Source: Pohlia nutans (lineage: Eukaryota > Streptophyta > Bryopsida > Bryales > Mniaceae). Taken from it: a stretch of DNA of 64,000 bases. The notes under the pieces are model-generated. The model saw nothing but the letters and a program-made list of their open reading frames with translations, did no database searches and was not told the DNA's origin. Positions 44,929-57,129 of the stretch are shown one piece after another. Positions within the stretch are counted from its first letter, which is position 1, and the number at the start of each line of letters is the position of its first letter. The translations under genes were made by a program, and so were the position numbers. Location of the stretch: NCBI GenBank assembly GCA_022496805.1, contig CM040106.1, forward strand, positions 7,936,001-8,000,000. Reading direction: 5' to 3'.

Positions 44929-45783
44929 TCAGTCGCAATAGTCTAAATCATCTACCGATGTGTCATCCTGTCCGAGGCGTTCTAATGCTTTAGCCACCAC
45001 CTCCGGAGCTACTTCCACTGCATCGCTTAAAATAGGTGTTTAAAGTATGAGATCCGAATCCAAGCCTGTGGCTTCAAGTCCAAGAAAATCACTTACTCTC
45101 GCCAATGATATGCACCGTACTTCATCCGTGAGTTGGTGGTTCGAGAATGTCCGAATTCCTCGTGCTTCTTTGCGCATCACAACCTCCCATCCACGCTTGG
45201 CCACATCCGGTGCAAAAAAAACCTGTTCAATGTGGAGCGGGAAGGCAAATGACTGTGCAGAGTTTGGGATCAACCTCTGGAAGTTTACGGTAGTGAAACC
45301 GTAATCATCACGCTTCATGGTGGCGCTATCTCCTCTCATGTTTGCAACCACCCAATTGCAGTAGAGGACCACCACTTCATACTGTCCATAGTCCACTGAA
45401 AGGATTTCCTCCACCCACTCCACATACGTACTCCAACTCCGCAGCCCGGAGGTTTGTATCCTTGGTACCCGCGCGACAAAGTTGTCGAAAGGTTGCGGCT
45501 ACCCCCGAGTCCGCGGTTGTCAAATGCGTCTCTGCACTCCGGACACGTAGGTGGTCCCCATATGCATACATAGATCGATACGTCTTAGCTACGTCTGATG
45601 GAGGTAGCATTAAGGCCCTCACGTCTTGGGGGAACTCCTCGTCCCCATCTTCTATAGCCCGTATCACAGCCTTTGGAAACCATACGTGGAAGTCTTCGTC
45701 GCACATCTCCGAAGGGTACACTACCCTAGCTTTGCGCTTCTTGCGCCTATACTCGTGACGCTCTGCTTCTTGACGTGCAAAAG
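44929..45783 (-). pseudogene. CACTA transposase-associated protein (DUF4216-like)
   Basis: From a basic N-terminal stretch (EYRRKKRKAR) the frame gives FHVWFPKAVIRAIED, YGDHLRVRSAETHLTTADSG, and, after a frameshift near 45,420, VVLYCNWV, then DDYGFTTVNFQRLIP, FPLHIEQVFFAPDV and GWEVVMRKE. This order (FPxWF, G-Y-x-F-x-T-K with N-S-G-V, then L-x-x-C-x-W, D-x-Y-G-F-T-x-V-N, A-x-Q-V-x-Q-V-F-Y) is that of the DUF4216-containing region of plant CACTA transposon proteins. Reading through a TAA at about 45,041 extends an acidic tail to a TGA at 44,929. The upstream transposase domains are missing. Confidence 0.75.
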
Positions 45784-46061
45784 ATCTCTAAAAGTCAAGG
45801 ACTTGGGGCCGGTCAAGATGGCGGCTGGATATGCTGACGTGGCATGTACAAGGAGCTCAAGTATACGCTTTGAGTCGTATTTATCTATATGACTAGGTGT
45901 TTGAAGCGACTCGTCGATAACTACGGCACCCAGTCATAGCGCGCGTCACATTCCACATCAGCAAAGAATATGACGCGCACTCACAGACCCGATTTTATGA
46001 CTGCGCGCAGTCATAAACGCAGTCATTCTTCCAGTCATAAAAGTACCCATGTCTGGTAGTG

Positions 46062-48443
46062 GAATAAGATGCTGCTCTCGGAGTTGTCACGGCGCACAAA
46101 TAACACAAATCAACAGAAGTGGGATTTTCCGGATAATCTTCTACTCGTGCAGTATTGCCTAGATCTGTGGGTCAATCATCAGAGACCAAATCCAAAGAAC
46201 CCCGAGAAACCAAGGTCTCAAGAATAGAAGATCTGCAAGGTGCACTCACATTATACATTTGAATACTAACATTGTGTCATATATTCATCTCAAATTTGCA
46301 TACAGATTGCACGTCTTTTGAACCAGTGGTCAATTGACTATTGGCACGATGGCGTTTTGCAGGAATTTCAAGAGAAAGCAATGGAGACTTTGAACGCTAT
46401 GACTTCCTCACATGCCAACAAGACCTCCAAAGAGTACCAGGGTGAGTTCTTAGTCATTTGTGGATCGGACGACTTGTACAGAGGCATCCACAACACATTT
46501 CAGTGGTATGAGAAAGGCGACCTCGTGAACCCCGACACTGGAAATAAAATGAAGGACAATTGTAAGGAGAAGTGGGTTCGAAAACTGACCAACGCATTCG
46601 TGTTCAAGTGTCTGCGTGGTTAGGAACGGACTCACTCCTTGACCAGGTGCACAAAATTACTGCAGGCTTGACAGCTCAAGGAGAGCTGGATAAGGAGTCC
46701 AACGCAGTTCCCAAAGTGTATTTGGAGAGTACTTGGCCCCGAAGCAAACAGTGTTGTAGCTTGAAGGATTGGACGGATAGAAAGTAGATGAAGGATTATG
46801 TTGTTCGGTGGCTAAATAAGAAGTCACCCGAGAGACTCTGGGTCAACGACGACGTAGATCGAGCGACATGGGTCGAATTCAAACGCAAGCATGGGTTCAA
46901 ATTAGCCCACAAGGACGAGCTCATCAGACAGGCAACAAAACGTTTCTTGTTGAAGTCCTTGCAAGTAAGCGACATTCTTAGAAGAGAACAAGAGCTCCCC
47001 TCGGATGCATTCTTGGCGGAGATGGAGAGAATATTGGAGAAAGAGCACGTCTTGAACTCCAAGATAATTCCCGTACTCAGCAAGGTCCAGAAAGATGGGA
47101 CACTCGCAAGATTTTGCGAAATTTTGACCCGATGCTCTTGGCAAGATGAATTTTAGTGACCCTGAAGCATAGGATGCTGTTAAATCAGAAGATTTTCATT
47201 TCGATGGAGCCATAATGGATATGTGGACATTTGACATATGGCTGGAGCGCGAGAATTTTGGGTGTTGATCGTTGCTACGAGTCGATTCTTTCTAAAATGC
47301 TGCAACGGAGCCGCTATGGTAGGTGGCCACCGCATTGGCTGGTCATTTGCCATTGCATGAATGAGAATGAGACCTTTAAGGCGGTGGATGGGCAATTAAA
47401 AGGGTATTTGCATATGGAGAGCCGATACGTGCCAGCGTCAGCAGAGCCGTATTTTTTCTCCCCTGGATCATGAAAAAAGGCAACAGTGTCAGCAACTTGT
47501 ACTTCTGGAATCTCGAGATGGCAAACGCAATAAATTGGAAGAAGGAAGTTTGTTCTTCGGAGTTGACAAAGCGGGTGGGATCTGTAAGGGAGGTCGACAT
47601 GCATGAAGACGAACTTAGAATGGAGGTGTACATACATTTCATTATGCAACTTCCACAAATTGACTATGAGAGCAAAAACCTACGAAATGTGCTATGTGTG
47701 GCTACCAGGCTGAAATGCATGATCGCGGCCATGATGGGACGTTTGTTTGCTTGTGCCAGTAGTCAATTGACCACTGGCATCATCTACTGTTATGTGACAC
47801 TACATCTCACCCTTGTTGACAGTTGCTAACTTTATCAGTTGATGTGCAAATGTTTGATATCCAACCCGTCGCTGTGGGTATAAAGGGGGATAACTTCCAA
47901 ATCATGGTCAACAACCACCAACTCGGCTGCAAACTTCAGAAGTTTGAGCACGTCTACGAGACGTCCATGGACACATTGGATGAGACAAAGAAAGACGGCA
48001 CGTGGTATCCATTGAAGCATACTGGGCCATCCTAAAAACCAAAAACTTTGGGTGTCTAGCGCCAGGAACTCCGGTCCAAGAGTTTTGCACATCGGGGTAA
48101 GACACACATTGACGCATTGAATGTAAACTCTGGTGCGAGCGGCAAAGAATCAAGCGAGGACCGTGACGGTGACCATAGTGATGAAGGGGCAGGGAGCAAG
48201 AGGAATGGCCAACTTCAACCCTAAAACGCAAACCCAGGCAGTTTCTACCATCCCAAGACAGCGACGCGGATGAGCCCTTGGGAAGTGCCTTACTGGTAGA
48301 TAATCAGAAGTGAAACAACGACATCACTGGCCCAGTAGCCATAGCAGCAGCGAGCGTTGAGGATGACGCTCTTGAGATGAGGGCCGTGACATTGACTAAG
48401 GCAAAATATCTGGAAGCCTTGGCTTCAGGCAATGACATGGATG
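46062..48443 (+). pseudogene. Large TE-nested gene, middle part (methyltransferase-like)
   Basis: The frame interrupted by the CACTA element continues here (FPDNLLLVQYCLDLWVNH), with a TAG near 46,217. An intron (donor AAG|GTGC at about 46,228, acceptor CATACAG at about 46,306) leads to ARLLNQWSIDYWHDGVLQEF. Further parts are a helical, charged region (46,790-47,156, KSPERLWVNDDVDRATWVEF), then FHFDGAIMDMWTFDIW near 47,200 and RWPPHWLVICHCMNEN near 47,330. The last two suggest the motif IV and following strand of a methyltransferase. A further exon follows a TTTATCAG acceptor at about 47,838. Several stops and frameshifts are present. The methyltransferase reading is tentative. Confidence 0.45.
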
Positions 48444-48445
48444 TA

Positions 48446-50003
48446 CATCAGGAATTTCAGACCCCATTGATTCTGCACGATTTCAGTGCGTTTATTGTTA
48501 AATACTGATTCTGCACGTCATACGTGCATTTAGAAGTGTCGTTATGGTACGGAAGTGACATGCATTACTAAGATGTCGATGTAGTGTCTTTTCAATGATT
48601 ATCAAAAAAGTGTTGTTTCCGCAGAAAAGTCGTGCTTGACGGAATCCATGCGTTAATCGTGTATCTACATTACATAGCTAATAAGACACGGATAATATGC
48701 GATTGCTTTGAATGCGGATCTAGTATCGTATTTGTATCATATCAATGCCTTTTATTATATTCGTGCGATTTCAGCGTCTATCATAATGCAAATTATTTTC
48801 GTACGACATCCGTGTACAATATTTTAATATTCTTTTTTGGAATCTTTTGGAATCTTTTGGAATCTTTCAAAATATTTTATATTATTTTGGAATATGTTGA
48901 AACATTCCAAGAATCTTCTTTAATTTATACTTACGGTTTAATTTCCCAAAACATTTTTAGATGTACATTTATACAGTTTAGAAGCAATACACATTAAAAT
49001 TTCAAAGAAATAAAATTTTATATTTTTAGAAGTCAAATTTGGTATTATTGGTTATCATTGTACTTTTCATCATAGGAGCAAAAAAAATAGCTCACAACCA
49101 CCACGATTTTGGCAAAAAATAAATAAATTCAAAATGTTATAAAAAAATTCCTAGATTTTGAAAAATTCCTGCATAATCTAGTGCAAAAAAAAAAATTGGA
49201 AATTTTTTTTTTTTCACATAGTTAAAAACATTCAAAGTCCACTGAAAAAAAAAAACAGCTCACAGCCAGGATCTGCCATCACGATTTTGGCCAAAAAAAA
49301 ACACACTCAAAATATTCTAAAAAAATTTGTAGATGTAGAAAAAGCCCTGCATGTTGTAGTGCAAAAAAAAATTCAAAAAAAATTATATACACATGGCAAA
49401 AAACTTGCCAATGGTATCATTCTTTTATAATTACCAAAAGAATTCCATTCTACACATGAAGTGTTTGGGATGGTTTGGTGGTTTGGAGCTTGGTTGGCGA
49501 CCGGGAGGTCGTGAGTTCAAATCCCACCATCGGCAATAGAGCTTGGGAAGCTATGGTGGGCCCTACCGTGGGTTCGGGCAATTTGTGTGTAGTTGAAGTG
49601 GGTACAGAGGAAAATAATTATTTTTTATTATTTTATTATTTTATTTTATTTTATATTTTTTAATAATATTATTTTGATCAAATTTAGATATAGAATGAAA
49701 AAAAATCTAAATATGGAAAAGATGATGTCGCACGAAAAACACACTGAATCAGTGTAGTTTTAAAGACGATTAAAACACGACATTTGACGACTATAAAGAG
49801 TGCTGAATTCATACGTTTTCAATAGATGTATCAATCGTGTCGAATCAGTACTATATCCACTTGTACGAACATTGTGTCATATCAGTGTAGTTGCGATGAA
49901 TGACGCAACGATGCGGAATCAGTGCGAAAACTGTACGAACCCTTGAAATATCGGAAATCGCACTAAAATCGTGCAGAATCAGTGGGGTCCGAAATTCCTG
50001 ATG
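48446..50003. mobile_element. TIR element copy A, inserted in the large gene
   Basis: The left end is CATCAGGAATTTCAGACCCC and the right end is its inverse with few changes, continuing into TGATTCTGCACGATTT. It is flanked by TA on both sides (48,444-48,445 and 50,004-50,005). An alternative reading starts the TIR at CAGG and gives an 8-bp hAT-like duplication with two mismatches. Either way, removing it restores an open reading frame in the large gene. It has no transposase and includes a tRNA-like segment. Copy B lies inverted at 59,824-61,901. Confidence 0.85.
49471..49690 (+). repeat. tRNA-like (SINE-like) segment in copy A
   Basis: An A-box-like TGGTTTGGTGG at 49,471 and a B-box-like GAGTTCAAATCC at 49,513 are spaced about 30 bp apart, as in tRNA genes and SINE heads. 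A T-rich (TTTTA)n tail follows at about 49,618-49,665. Copy B keeps the boxes but lacks the T-rich tail. The cloverleaf is incomplete, so it is not a working tRNA gene. Confidence 0.6.
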
Positions 50004-50005
50004 TA

Positions 50006-51604
50006 GAGAATGAGCTTCACTTTTTGCCTCCAAGGAATTCACCAGCGCAGACTATAGAGCACTGTACTCTAGTACCTCTGACTCCGTGCAACCCTCCTTG
50101 GCATGCAGGAGGCGATCATAAATTGCTTCAACCCTTGAGCCTAGTTGTTCAGTCCAGGAATTTGAAAGAAGCAATGGCTCTTCTTGGGGAATATGCTAGT
50201 CTCTTAACACCTAAACCATCTCCATCCAGGGTCGGCATACTCTCGCCACCTACGCGTGAAGAGATCACATGCGATGCACAACCACTTGTAGTAAATTGCC
50301 CACTGGTCACTATTGAGCAAGAAAAGTCGCCAGTGCATGCGGCCAATGGAGTCAACAGCGACGTGGTCAGTGAAGGCAATATCCCTACCCATGAACTATA
50401 CAGTGATTTGGAAATCCATCATGATGAGAGTGCGCCTCCGGCAGACATTGAGGACGAAGTGGGAACTGATTCCGGAGCAGCTGACAATTGCACAGAGGTG
50501 ATCTCCACCCAACAATTTGTGGTTGTGCATCGAGTTGGAGTGCACGAGGCACGCCTGGCCCTAGTGCAGATTTATGAAACACCTTCATCTGAAGTAGAAG
50601 ACATGTTGGGTTTCACTCCCTCTCCGGTGCTAGTGGTCAATTGCCCACTGGCAACCATTGAAGAAGCTTCCGTTCCCGAAGCTGCCAGTTGCCGTTGATT
50701 CCATCCAATCCTTGATGGTATCGCAAGGTGTGGACAATGCACGCGTCGCCCCTATGGAAATCCAGAATTAATCAACGGTCGCTGAGTCAGAAGACTTGTT
50801 GGGTTTCACTTCCTCTCCGGAGCTAGTGGTCAATTGCCCACTGGTAACCATAAAAAACAACGCTATCCACGATGAGGGATTTGTGCTTGCTGTGGTTCCG
50901 GGTCCAACTTTTGAGGCATCTGATGTGCCTCCACCTCAAGTCCCACCCATTCCAGCTCTGAAGACCGTCAAGGAGGGGGTGATGTTCTCCCTGCCGTCTA
51001 ATAAGGATAATCCCATCGAGATTGACAACGGATCACATGATGATGTGTATAGGGAATCCTTGTCAGATGGTTCCAACGACGTGGTGCCAACAGATGGTGG
51101 AGAGCAGAAGGTCTCTGCACAAAGAGCTTTGAAAATACAACTGCAAAAGATCTCGAAGAAGAAGTTGGCCATGAATTGAGAGGCACTACGGGCAAGCAAA
51201 GAGCTTGCAATACAGAATAAGGTATAGAAAATGGAGTTGGAGAGGGTCTGTGAGGAAGCAAGGCAAAGGGAATTGAAGTTGGAGGAGGCAATTCGAATGA
51301 GTCACGTAGTGAGTGCGAGTGAATTCAAAGACTCCCCTTCCACACACATTACCCATCAAACAACCTCGATTGCATCAGCACGAGAAGTCTCGGACCATGA
51401 GGCGGAGGTATCTAAAGGTCCCGTACAAATTCCACACCATCAAGCAGAGGTATCTAAGGGTCCCGTAGACGACATTATTCCAGCCACACAGGTATAGATT
51501 TCCGTCATTGATTCCAAAGATCTGCTGGATGCTCTATGCTATATTCAAGGAAGTCGTGAGATGCTTACCACGTTTATTGGTAATCGCAGGAATGCAATGT
51601 TATA
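50006..51604 (+). pseudogene. Large TE-nested gene, 3' part (repeat-rich acidic tail)
   Basis: The frame resumes after copy A with ENELHFLPPRNSPAQ and continues as a Pro/Ser/Asp/Glu-rich, probably disordered tail. Three copies of L-V-V-N-C-P-L-[AV]-T-I-[EK] occur near 50,285, 50,630 and 50,830, the last two preceded by LGFT[PS]SP. A coiled coil (IQLQKISKKKLAMN, MELERVCEEARQRELKLEEA) is interrupted by TGA near 51,177 and TAG near 51,226. An E-V-S-K-G-P-V repeat follows, with stops at about 51,496 and 51,603. It seems to be the C-terminal half of the protein that begins at 42,560. Confidence 0.5.
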
Positions 51605-52022
51605 AAGCAGCATGCAGCCATAAAAGTAGCGAGGACAAACAAGGTTAGCTTTATGTCGTATTATTGCATTGAAGCTGTTTGTGATTAGTGGATGTGAGCG
51701 TCATTTATGAATGAAATGGTGCCCGATCTGTACAGAAAATTGAGTTTATTCGTAGGGCGCATCAAGTTGAAGATTCGGGCACCACGAAGACTTCAATTGT
51801 AGATATATAAGTATTCACTAGGTGCCTTCCACCATAATCTAGTGTGCACTAGAATTTTTTATTTATTTTTTCATCAGCACAGGTAGAAGGAAGCGCCCAT
51901 CTGAAAATCGTTTTTATACAAATTATTAGACGACCGGTACAAGACTTGGTGAACATAAACATTAATTGTAAATGTGTGGCAATATCAAGTTTTGATAACG
52001 TACCCGGTTTGGAAATTTTCAG

Positions 52023-52261
52023 GAGAATAGACCGTGTGTGGATGAATACCGTCCTTGCAAGGTAAGTGTATTGTGGCAGAGTTTCATCATTTACGTCTGA
52101 CTATGTTCGATTTTTATCTAAACTGTATTATGATGTAGGAACTTGACATGGATCAAATTTTCTGCAATTTGCAGCGTGTTCTTCAAATTTTAGCCGATGG
52201 CAAATTGCATAGACGGCGGAAGCTGAATAAGTGTGTATCTGACACCGAGTTATCATCATGA
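52023..52261 (+). pseudogene. Last two exons of the large gene
   Basis: Exon 52,023-52,061 (13 codons, ENRPCVDEYRPCK) lies between TTTTCAG and GTAAGT. Exon 52,139-52,261 follows GATGTAG and encodes 40 residues (start ELDMDQIFCNLQRVLQILAD, basic middle HRRRKLNK) before TGA. Both are in phase 0, so they join cleanly. This is the best evidence that the locus is a spliced gene. Confidence 0.55.
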
Positions 52262-53610
52262 GTTCACTCAACATGTCTCGTGAGATGACAAATAGATTGT
52301 GCATGCAAAGTCGAGTAGGGGATTGAAGCGAACTCTAGAGTATAGGGAAAAAAATTGAAAATAGCAAGTGGCAGACAATTATTCTAGAAACACAAGACAT
52401 ACTCTTCAGTTCTTGGTAATTGCTTACCCTGAAACACCACTCCGTAGAATCATAAAATTTGTGTACGCGTAGGAGATTGGGTGAAGAGTAATTGTTACTT
52501 GGGCAAACAATTCAAACCCTAAACAACATATATGATTCATTGGCAATTATATATTATGGTCCGTTTGCCATGAACATTGTCATGCGCTAAAATGTAATCT
52601 TAACCTATTAATCATTACTTCCTACCATGGTAGTTCGATTATCATGTACACATGAAGAGCATGTATGTTTTATTTTGTTTTGTACGGTGTTGGGAATTAT
52701 TAATACTTGTTGTGGTTGTGGGAACGGGGTTAGAATGTGAGAAACAGATGAGCCACCCTCGGTTTCAGGGGAATCTTGGGGGAATATATTCTAAATCAAA
52801 CCCGACACTTAAATTAAAAGGTGTTGTGCTCACATCACCTTTATCTGCTGGATTTTAAAATTAAATAGTCTCGAATAATTTATGAATGGCCAATATAAGG
52901 TAGGGGTGAATGAGAACGGAAGGTGGTATATAGAATGAATGTATATGAAGTGAAAATGGGAATAGAATACAAGAGTCAGTAGATAACTTCCGCGAGAATG
53001 GTGGGTTTGATTTGGAGTGTGGAGTCATAATCACATATATGTGACCATAACATAGAATGGAAAGTGGATCCACTCATAGACGTCACGGCAAGAGCCAGAG
53101 GTACAATACATACTCGAAACAAAGTTTGAACTATAAAAAATCACCAGTAAGCACACATTCAAAGAAATAAACATCAATGCTATACGACATGCAGGATCAA
53201 TTATTTTTCATCAAAAAAAAATGAAAGTAACCAACTATTACTAATAGATAATTGAATAAAACAAAACTATCAAAGAAAAGGAGGGTAGTGGTGAAGACCA
53301 CTACTTATTTCTTCTGTATCTTTTGTCTAGCTCAACGTGAATACTTGTCTCAGGTAGATGGGACTTGGCCAATTGGTTGGTACAAACATTCCTACCTATG
53401 ATAAATTCACTAGCAGCACCAAGTCACGTACATTACAACAAACGCTGAGCAAACAAACTCAACGAGAATTGAACCCGGACCGTACAATTGCAACACGAAC
53501 ATCCTTCTCCAACCAACCTTGGAACCATGACTTGGCGACCACCAGCTAAACAAAACACCAATACATACCCGCGCTAGTTCCAACTAATGAATTTTACTAG
53601 TGTCACTACT
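52262..53610. other. AT-rich non-coding DNA
   Basis: Short frames only; no domain, repeat or splice support. Confidence 0.5.
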
Positions 53611-53760
53611 CACTAAAGTCACTAAAGTATAAAATCCCTCTATGAATTTTACTAAAGTATAAAATCCCACTTATGAATTTTAAAGTCACTAAAGTCACTA
53701 AAGTCACTAAAGTCACTAAAGTATAAAATCCCTCTATGAATTTCACTAAAGTCACTAAAG
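53611..53760. repeat. Tandem repeat of TCACTAAAG with interspersed unit
   Basis: Runs of the 9-bp unit TCACTAAAG alternate with copies of TATAAAATCCC(T/A)CTATGAATTT. Confidence 0.95.
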
Positions 53761-53950
53761 AGAAATATAACAATAATATTGAAAATCCCAAAAATTTCCT
53801 ACCTTCCAAAAACATCGTAGAAATCTAGAAAATTAAAATGTCTCAAAAACATTTGCTACATTTGGCTTAATTTTTTTTAAAGATTTGCAGCGTAGTGTAC
53901 AGCGACAAAAGAATTGGATGACCGTAGTGTGCAATCACACGCAACTATGA

Positions 53951-54454
53951 TTAGCGACATTGTAGTGGAAAATTCTCCAAGTTATCTAAATTCAAAGTAC
54001 TACATATGGCAACTTCAAGGGGTTGAAAAGGTCCCAATTCTCTGGAATAGTCCCATTTTAGCGAATATGGCCTTTTGTTCAAAGCTTCCCACATATGCTT
54101 CTTTGACTCGGCATCTTTGTTGCTAACTTCACATGTGGCTATGGTCATCAAGCGACCAAATTCTGCATCAAAAACATGACAAGACATTGTTGTCCAACCA
54201 ATTACTCTCTTAATATGGTCAAACATTATCCAGCACTTCGCTAGATCTTCTCTAAGCTGCATCCACCTCACAAGATCAACGCCACAGCCCGGTCCATCTT
54301 CCAACATCTTGAACAAGTACATCCGCTCCGTGTGATCATCAACAATGTTGCACTTCCGAATGAACGAGTAGGGGCACTCAATTCTCAACCATTCAACATC
54401 ATCGTCTATTTTATGTGACTTTCCACAGTCGAGTCGACGCTTACGGCATCCCAC
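53951..54454 (-). pseudogene. Transposase-like fragment
   Basis: An uninterrupted 167-codon frame starts MGCRKRRLDCGKSHK, then has an acidic stretch, a helical part (VDLVRWMQLREDLAKCWIMF), and the block DHIKRVIGWTTMSCHVFDAE followed by FGRLMTIATCEV and HMWEALN. An acidic residue in F-D-H and a W-T-T-M-x-C-H-V-[FY]-D block look like the catalytic region of a DDE-type transposase, but I cannot name the superfamily. The remainder of any such gene is missing. Confidence 0.35.
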
Positions 54455-54700
54455 CTGTATCGAGAATGAAACACAGCAAAAAACTTGATTATGGCTAGAT
54501 AAATCTCAGTACATGTAGGTACCCACGGACTTGGTCTATCTACTACATACATAGTGTCAATATTAGTGCTAGACTCTTCTAAGTAAATGTTAGCTATTTG
54601 AGTGCTACATCTATGAAGCTACTAAGTATGACGTGCGATCCTGCAATGCTGACGAGAGCGATGAATCGGCTCTTTATTTACCATCAATATATATGCACAT

Positions 54701-55203
54701 AGAGCATCTGCACTGGGACTCGCAATACACGGCCGCGATCGCTGTTGGCGGGCTTGGGCATGAGTAGGACCCCCACCGGAACTCGGGCAACAAACATTTC
54801 CTGCGCGGCCTTGTCAAATTTCATGGATAACTCGCCATTATTCCGAGTGTAGGAATTCCTTGAGCGCGCCCATTTCACGGAATCTGTTTGGGCGGTTTGG
54901 TCTATTTGAAGAATCCGATTCTCTGGAGCCGGCCACCTCAGCACATTGGAGACTGTGCACCTAAATTGTGGCAGTATAGTGGGGACCTACTCTATGTTTT
55001 ATCTGTTTGCACCCCTGTTCTATCTATTTGCATCACTCACGGGCACTTCAGGCCCTCAAAGCCCGAGCCCCAAACCTCCGACCTTCTCCTTTTTGCAGAG
55101 GGCGGGTGAGGCACCAATAATTTGTCGAGTCCCATGGTCACTGTAGAGCCCTGAAAACATCGTTTAGCGAGCGTTGTATGGCAAGCAAAGGTGTAGATGC
55201 TCT
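54701..55203. mobile_element. MITE (GAGCATCTGCAC ends)
   Basis: The left end is AGAGCATCTGCAC. The right end is the inverse of AGAGCATCTACAC. Weaker similarity extends about 30 bp inward (around TACA). AGAGCATCT-type termini are common among plant Harbinger/hAT MITEs. The target duplication is unclear. About 500 bp, no transposase. Confidence 0.6.
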
Positions 55204-56400
55204 TAGGTCAAATTCTAGACCTTCAATGTCAATATTGATGAGCCTCATTTCAACAACGCATCCGTCTAAAAGACTTCAATAATTAAAGTTAGACTTTCTT
55301 CAATTTTAGCATGACTGACACAGATCTATGAATGATCGGAAACCACTTTCATTCTTTCTAATCCAGACATATACTGTAATTTCTAAGATTAACATTCGCC
55401 GCAATATTGCAATTATACCATCCACTTCAGCAATGTTGATGATGAAGGGTCTGTTGGATGCACCTTCTCTTCATCTGCATTTGTATGATCCAATCAAAAA
55501 TTCATGATGAATTTTGGTTGCCTACTGCAATTACCTTTAGTACTTGATCTTCCTATTAAGAGCACAATTATTATAATCACTGGCAACCGGGGTGCAATCA
55601 TTCAATGCTTCTACAATTTTAGGCATTAATTAGTTTTGTTTATCTATACTCAATGGCCCAAGTTCATTCCCAACCAATGGGTGGAAGTATGCTAGACCCT
55701 TGTACCTCCGGTCACAATACATTTTTGGGCAGAGTATTTTAGCTTTGTACTTCAATAGAGCACCATGCATCAATGTTTTTCTGGGCTTTTATATATGAGA
55801 ACAGGATAGGTAAGATGCCAAAGATCTTATTTAGCTTGTTGAAAGGCTTTTAACACTTATTTTTTCAATCATGTCAATTTTGTACTCTGGATGTGTTCAC
55901 TTAGTATGCATCAAGTACTTAAAAAATGGAAAAGTACACAAAAGTTTGTTTAGGCTTGTGTTTTTTTTGCTGTATCTCACAGAGGAAATAGGAAATGGAA
56001 TGGCCTTTTCAAAACTATAAAAGGATTGGTGGAGGAGTTGCAAATTGGGCGTATATTGTAAAATTAGTACTCGTACAATTGGCAAAGGAAAAGTGTACCA
56101 AAAATTATTACTTTAGTCTATCCAAATGGGGATTCTGGATGCTCGATACTAGATCTACGCTCGCTAATCAAAGTATTCAAGAAAAAATAGTTCTTCCGAC
56201 GTCTTATCTCATGTGCCCTTTTTGATTTTGTACAGTGAGTACGTAGAGTACATAATGTACAAATGTGCAATACATCTTGACCGTCAGTATTTTGGGTCGT
56301 TCATCTCCACCGTCAAAATTTTAGCCTCAGATCCCACAATCTCGGACGCCGAGCGCTAACAACGGCCGCCTTCTTCCCGCACTGCCGCCTTCATCCCGCG
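55204..56400. other. Non-coding spacer
   Basis: No supported gene. Short frames around 55,900-56,225 lack recognisable features. Confidence 0.45.
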
Positions 56401-56418
56401 CTTGCATGTTCAGTTACG

Positions 56419-57129
56419 TTGTGGTCCACTCAAGTGCACGACTTGCTATCTGGTGCTTTTGCATGCACTACTTTGGCCTTGGGGTGTATGCCGTGTTTGG
56501 TGTTTAGAGAAGATTGCAAGATGAAACGCGTGCCTGGAGAGGCTTCCAAGGATATGTGCTGCAACTTGATTCCAAGACTCCCAAATGATGTTGTTGTTGG
56601 GCAGGTCTGGCCTTCTCTTGCAGCTGATTTATATGCTCTTGACGAAGGCACACAACTGTATGAAATGCGAACTATAGTGTATGCTTTCTATAGACTTAGA
56701 TCGCAGTCGAGGTCGTGGAGGCGGTTAATTGATTCTAGTATAGAAGCTCTTGTTCTAAAGAGCACATTCTATTTTGCTAAACTGCATTCTGACTTAGGTG
56801 AGGAATGGGAGGAAAATTTCTTAAGGAAATTTTACTGCTTTGCAGATTTGCTTTCTCAGTAGTGGTGGCTGCCATCTCTTGACTCTTCTCTCCTTGCCAA
56901 CATTATTGACTTTAGCCATTATGATTTAGAGCAGCTAGTTCTCATGTTAAGAAAGGCAAGACGTTCTACAAGGCACTGCTTGTCTGAATTTTGTGATGAA
57001 AAGGTAGTAGTTTGGATTCCACTTGTAGCTCATTGCTCTCCAGAGCTTCTTCTTCCTCGTATTGGTCACTTTAGAGCATGTTCAGGATTTTGGGGCAATG
57101 GTCCTCAGCTTCAAGGACCCTACACTTAA
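56419..57129 (+). pseudogene. F-box-like protein fragment
   Basis: The frame contains IPRLPNDVVVGQVWPSLAAD and RLRSQSRSWRRLIDSSIEAL. This is the L-P-x-D...L-R-x-V-[CS]-[RK]-x-W-R-x-L-I pattern of an F-box, which links a protein to SCF ubiquitin ligases. After that it is helical (YFAKLHSDLGEEWEENF). A TAG near 56,862 sits in a Q-stop-W-W context, after which the same frame stays open for about 85 codons with DFSHYDLEQLVLMLRKARR. No Kelch or LRR repeats are visible. It lies upstream of the DDE-like gene and may be part of the same element. Confidence 0.4.

Larger units (their letters stand above)
44030..46061 (-). mobile_element. CACTA (En/Spm) element inserted in the large gene
   Basis: The ends are CACTACCAGACATGGGTAC and its exact inverse, flanked on both sides by GAA (44,027-44,029 and 46,062-46,064), the 3-bp target duplication. 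Copies of TATGACTG/CAGTCATA fill both subterminal regions, as expected for CACTA transposase binding sites. It carries a minus-strand transposase-associated gene fragment but lacks the main transposase, so it is a 2-kb deletion derivative. Confidence 0.93.

Noticed and set aside
49471..49530. Functional tRNA gene
   Set aside because: A and B boxes are present, but no complete cloverleaf or acceptor pairing could be built. The sequence is shared by two transposon copies, so a tRNA-derived SINE head is the better reading.
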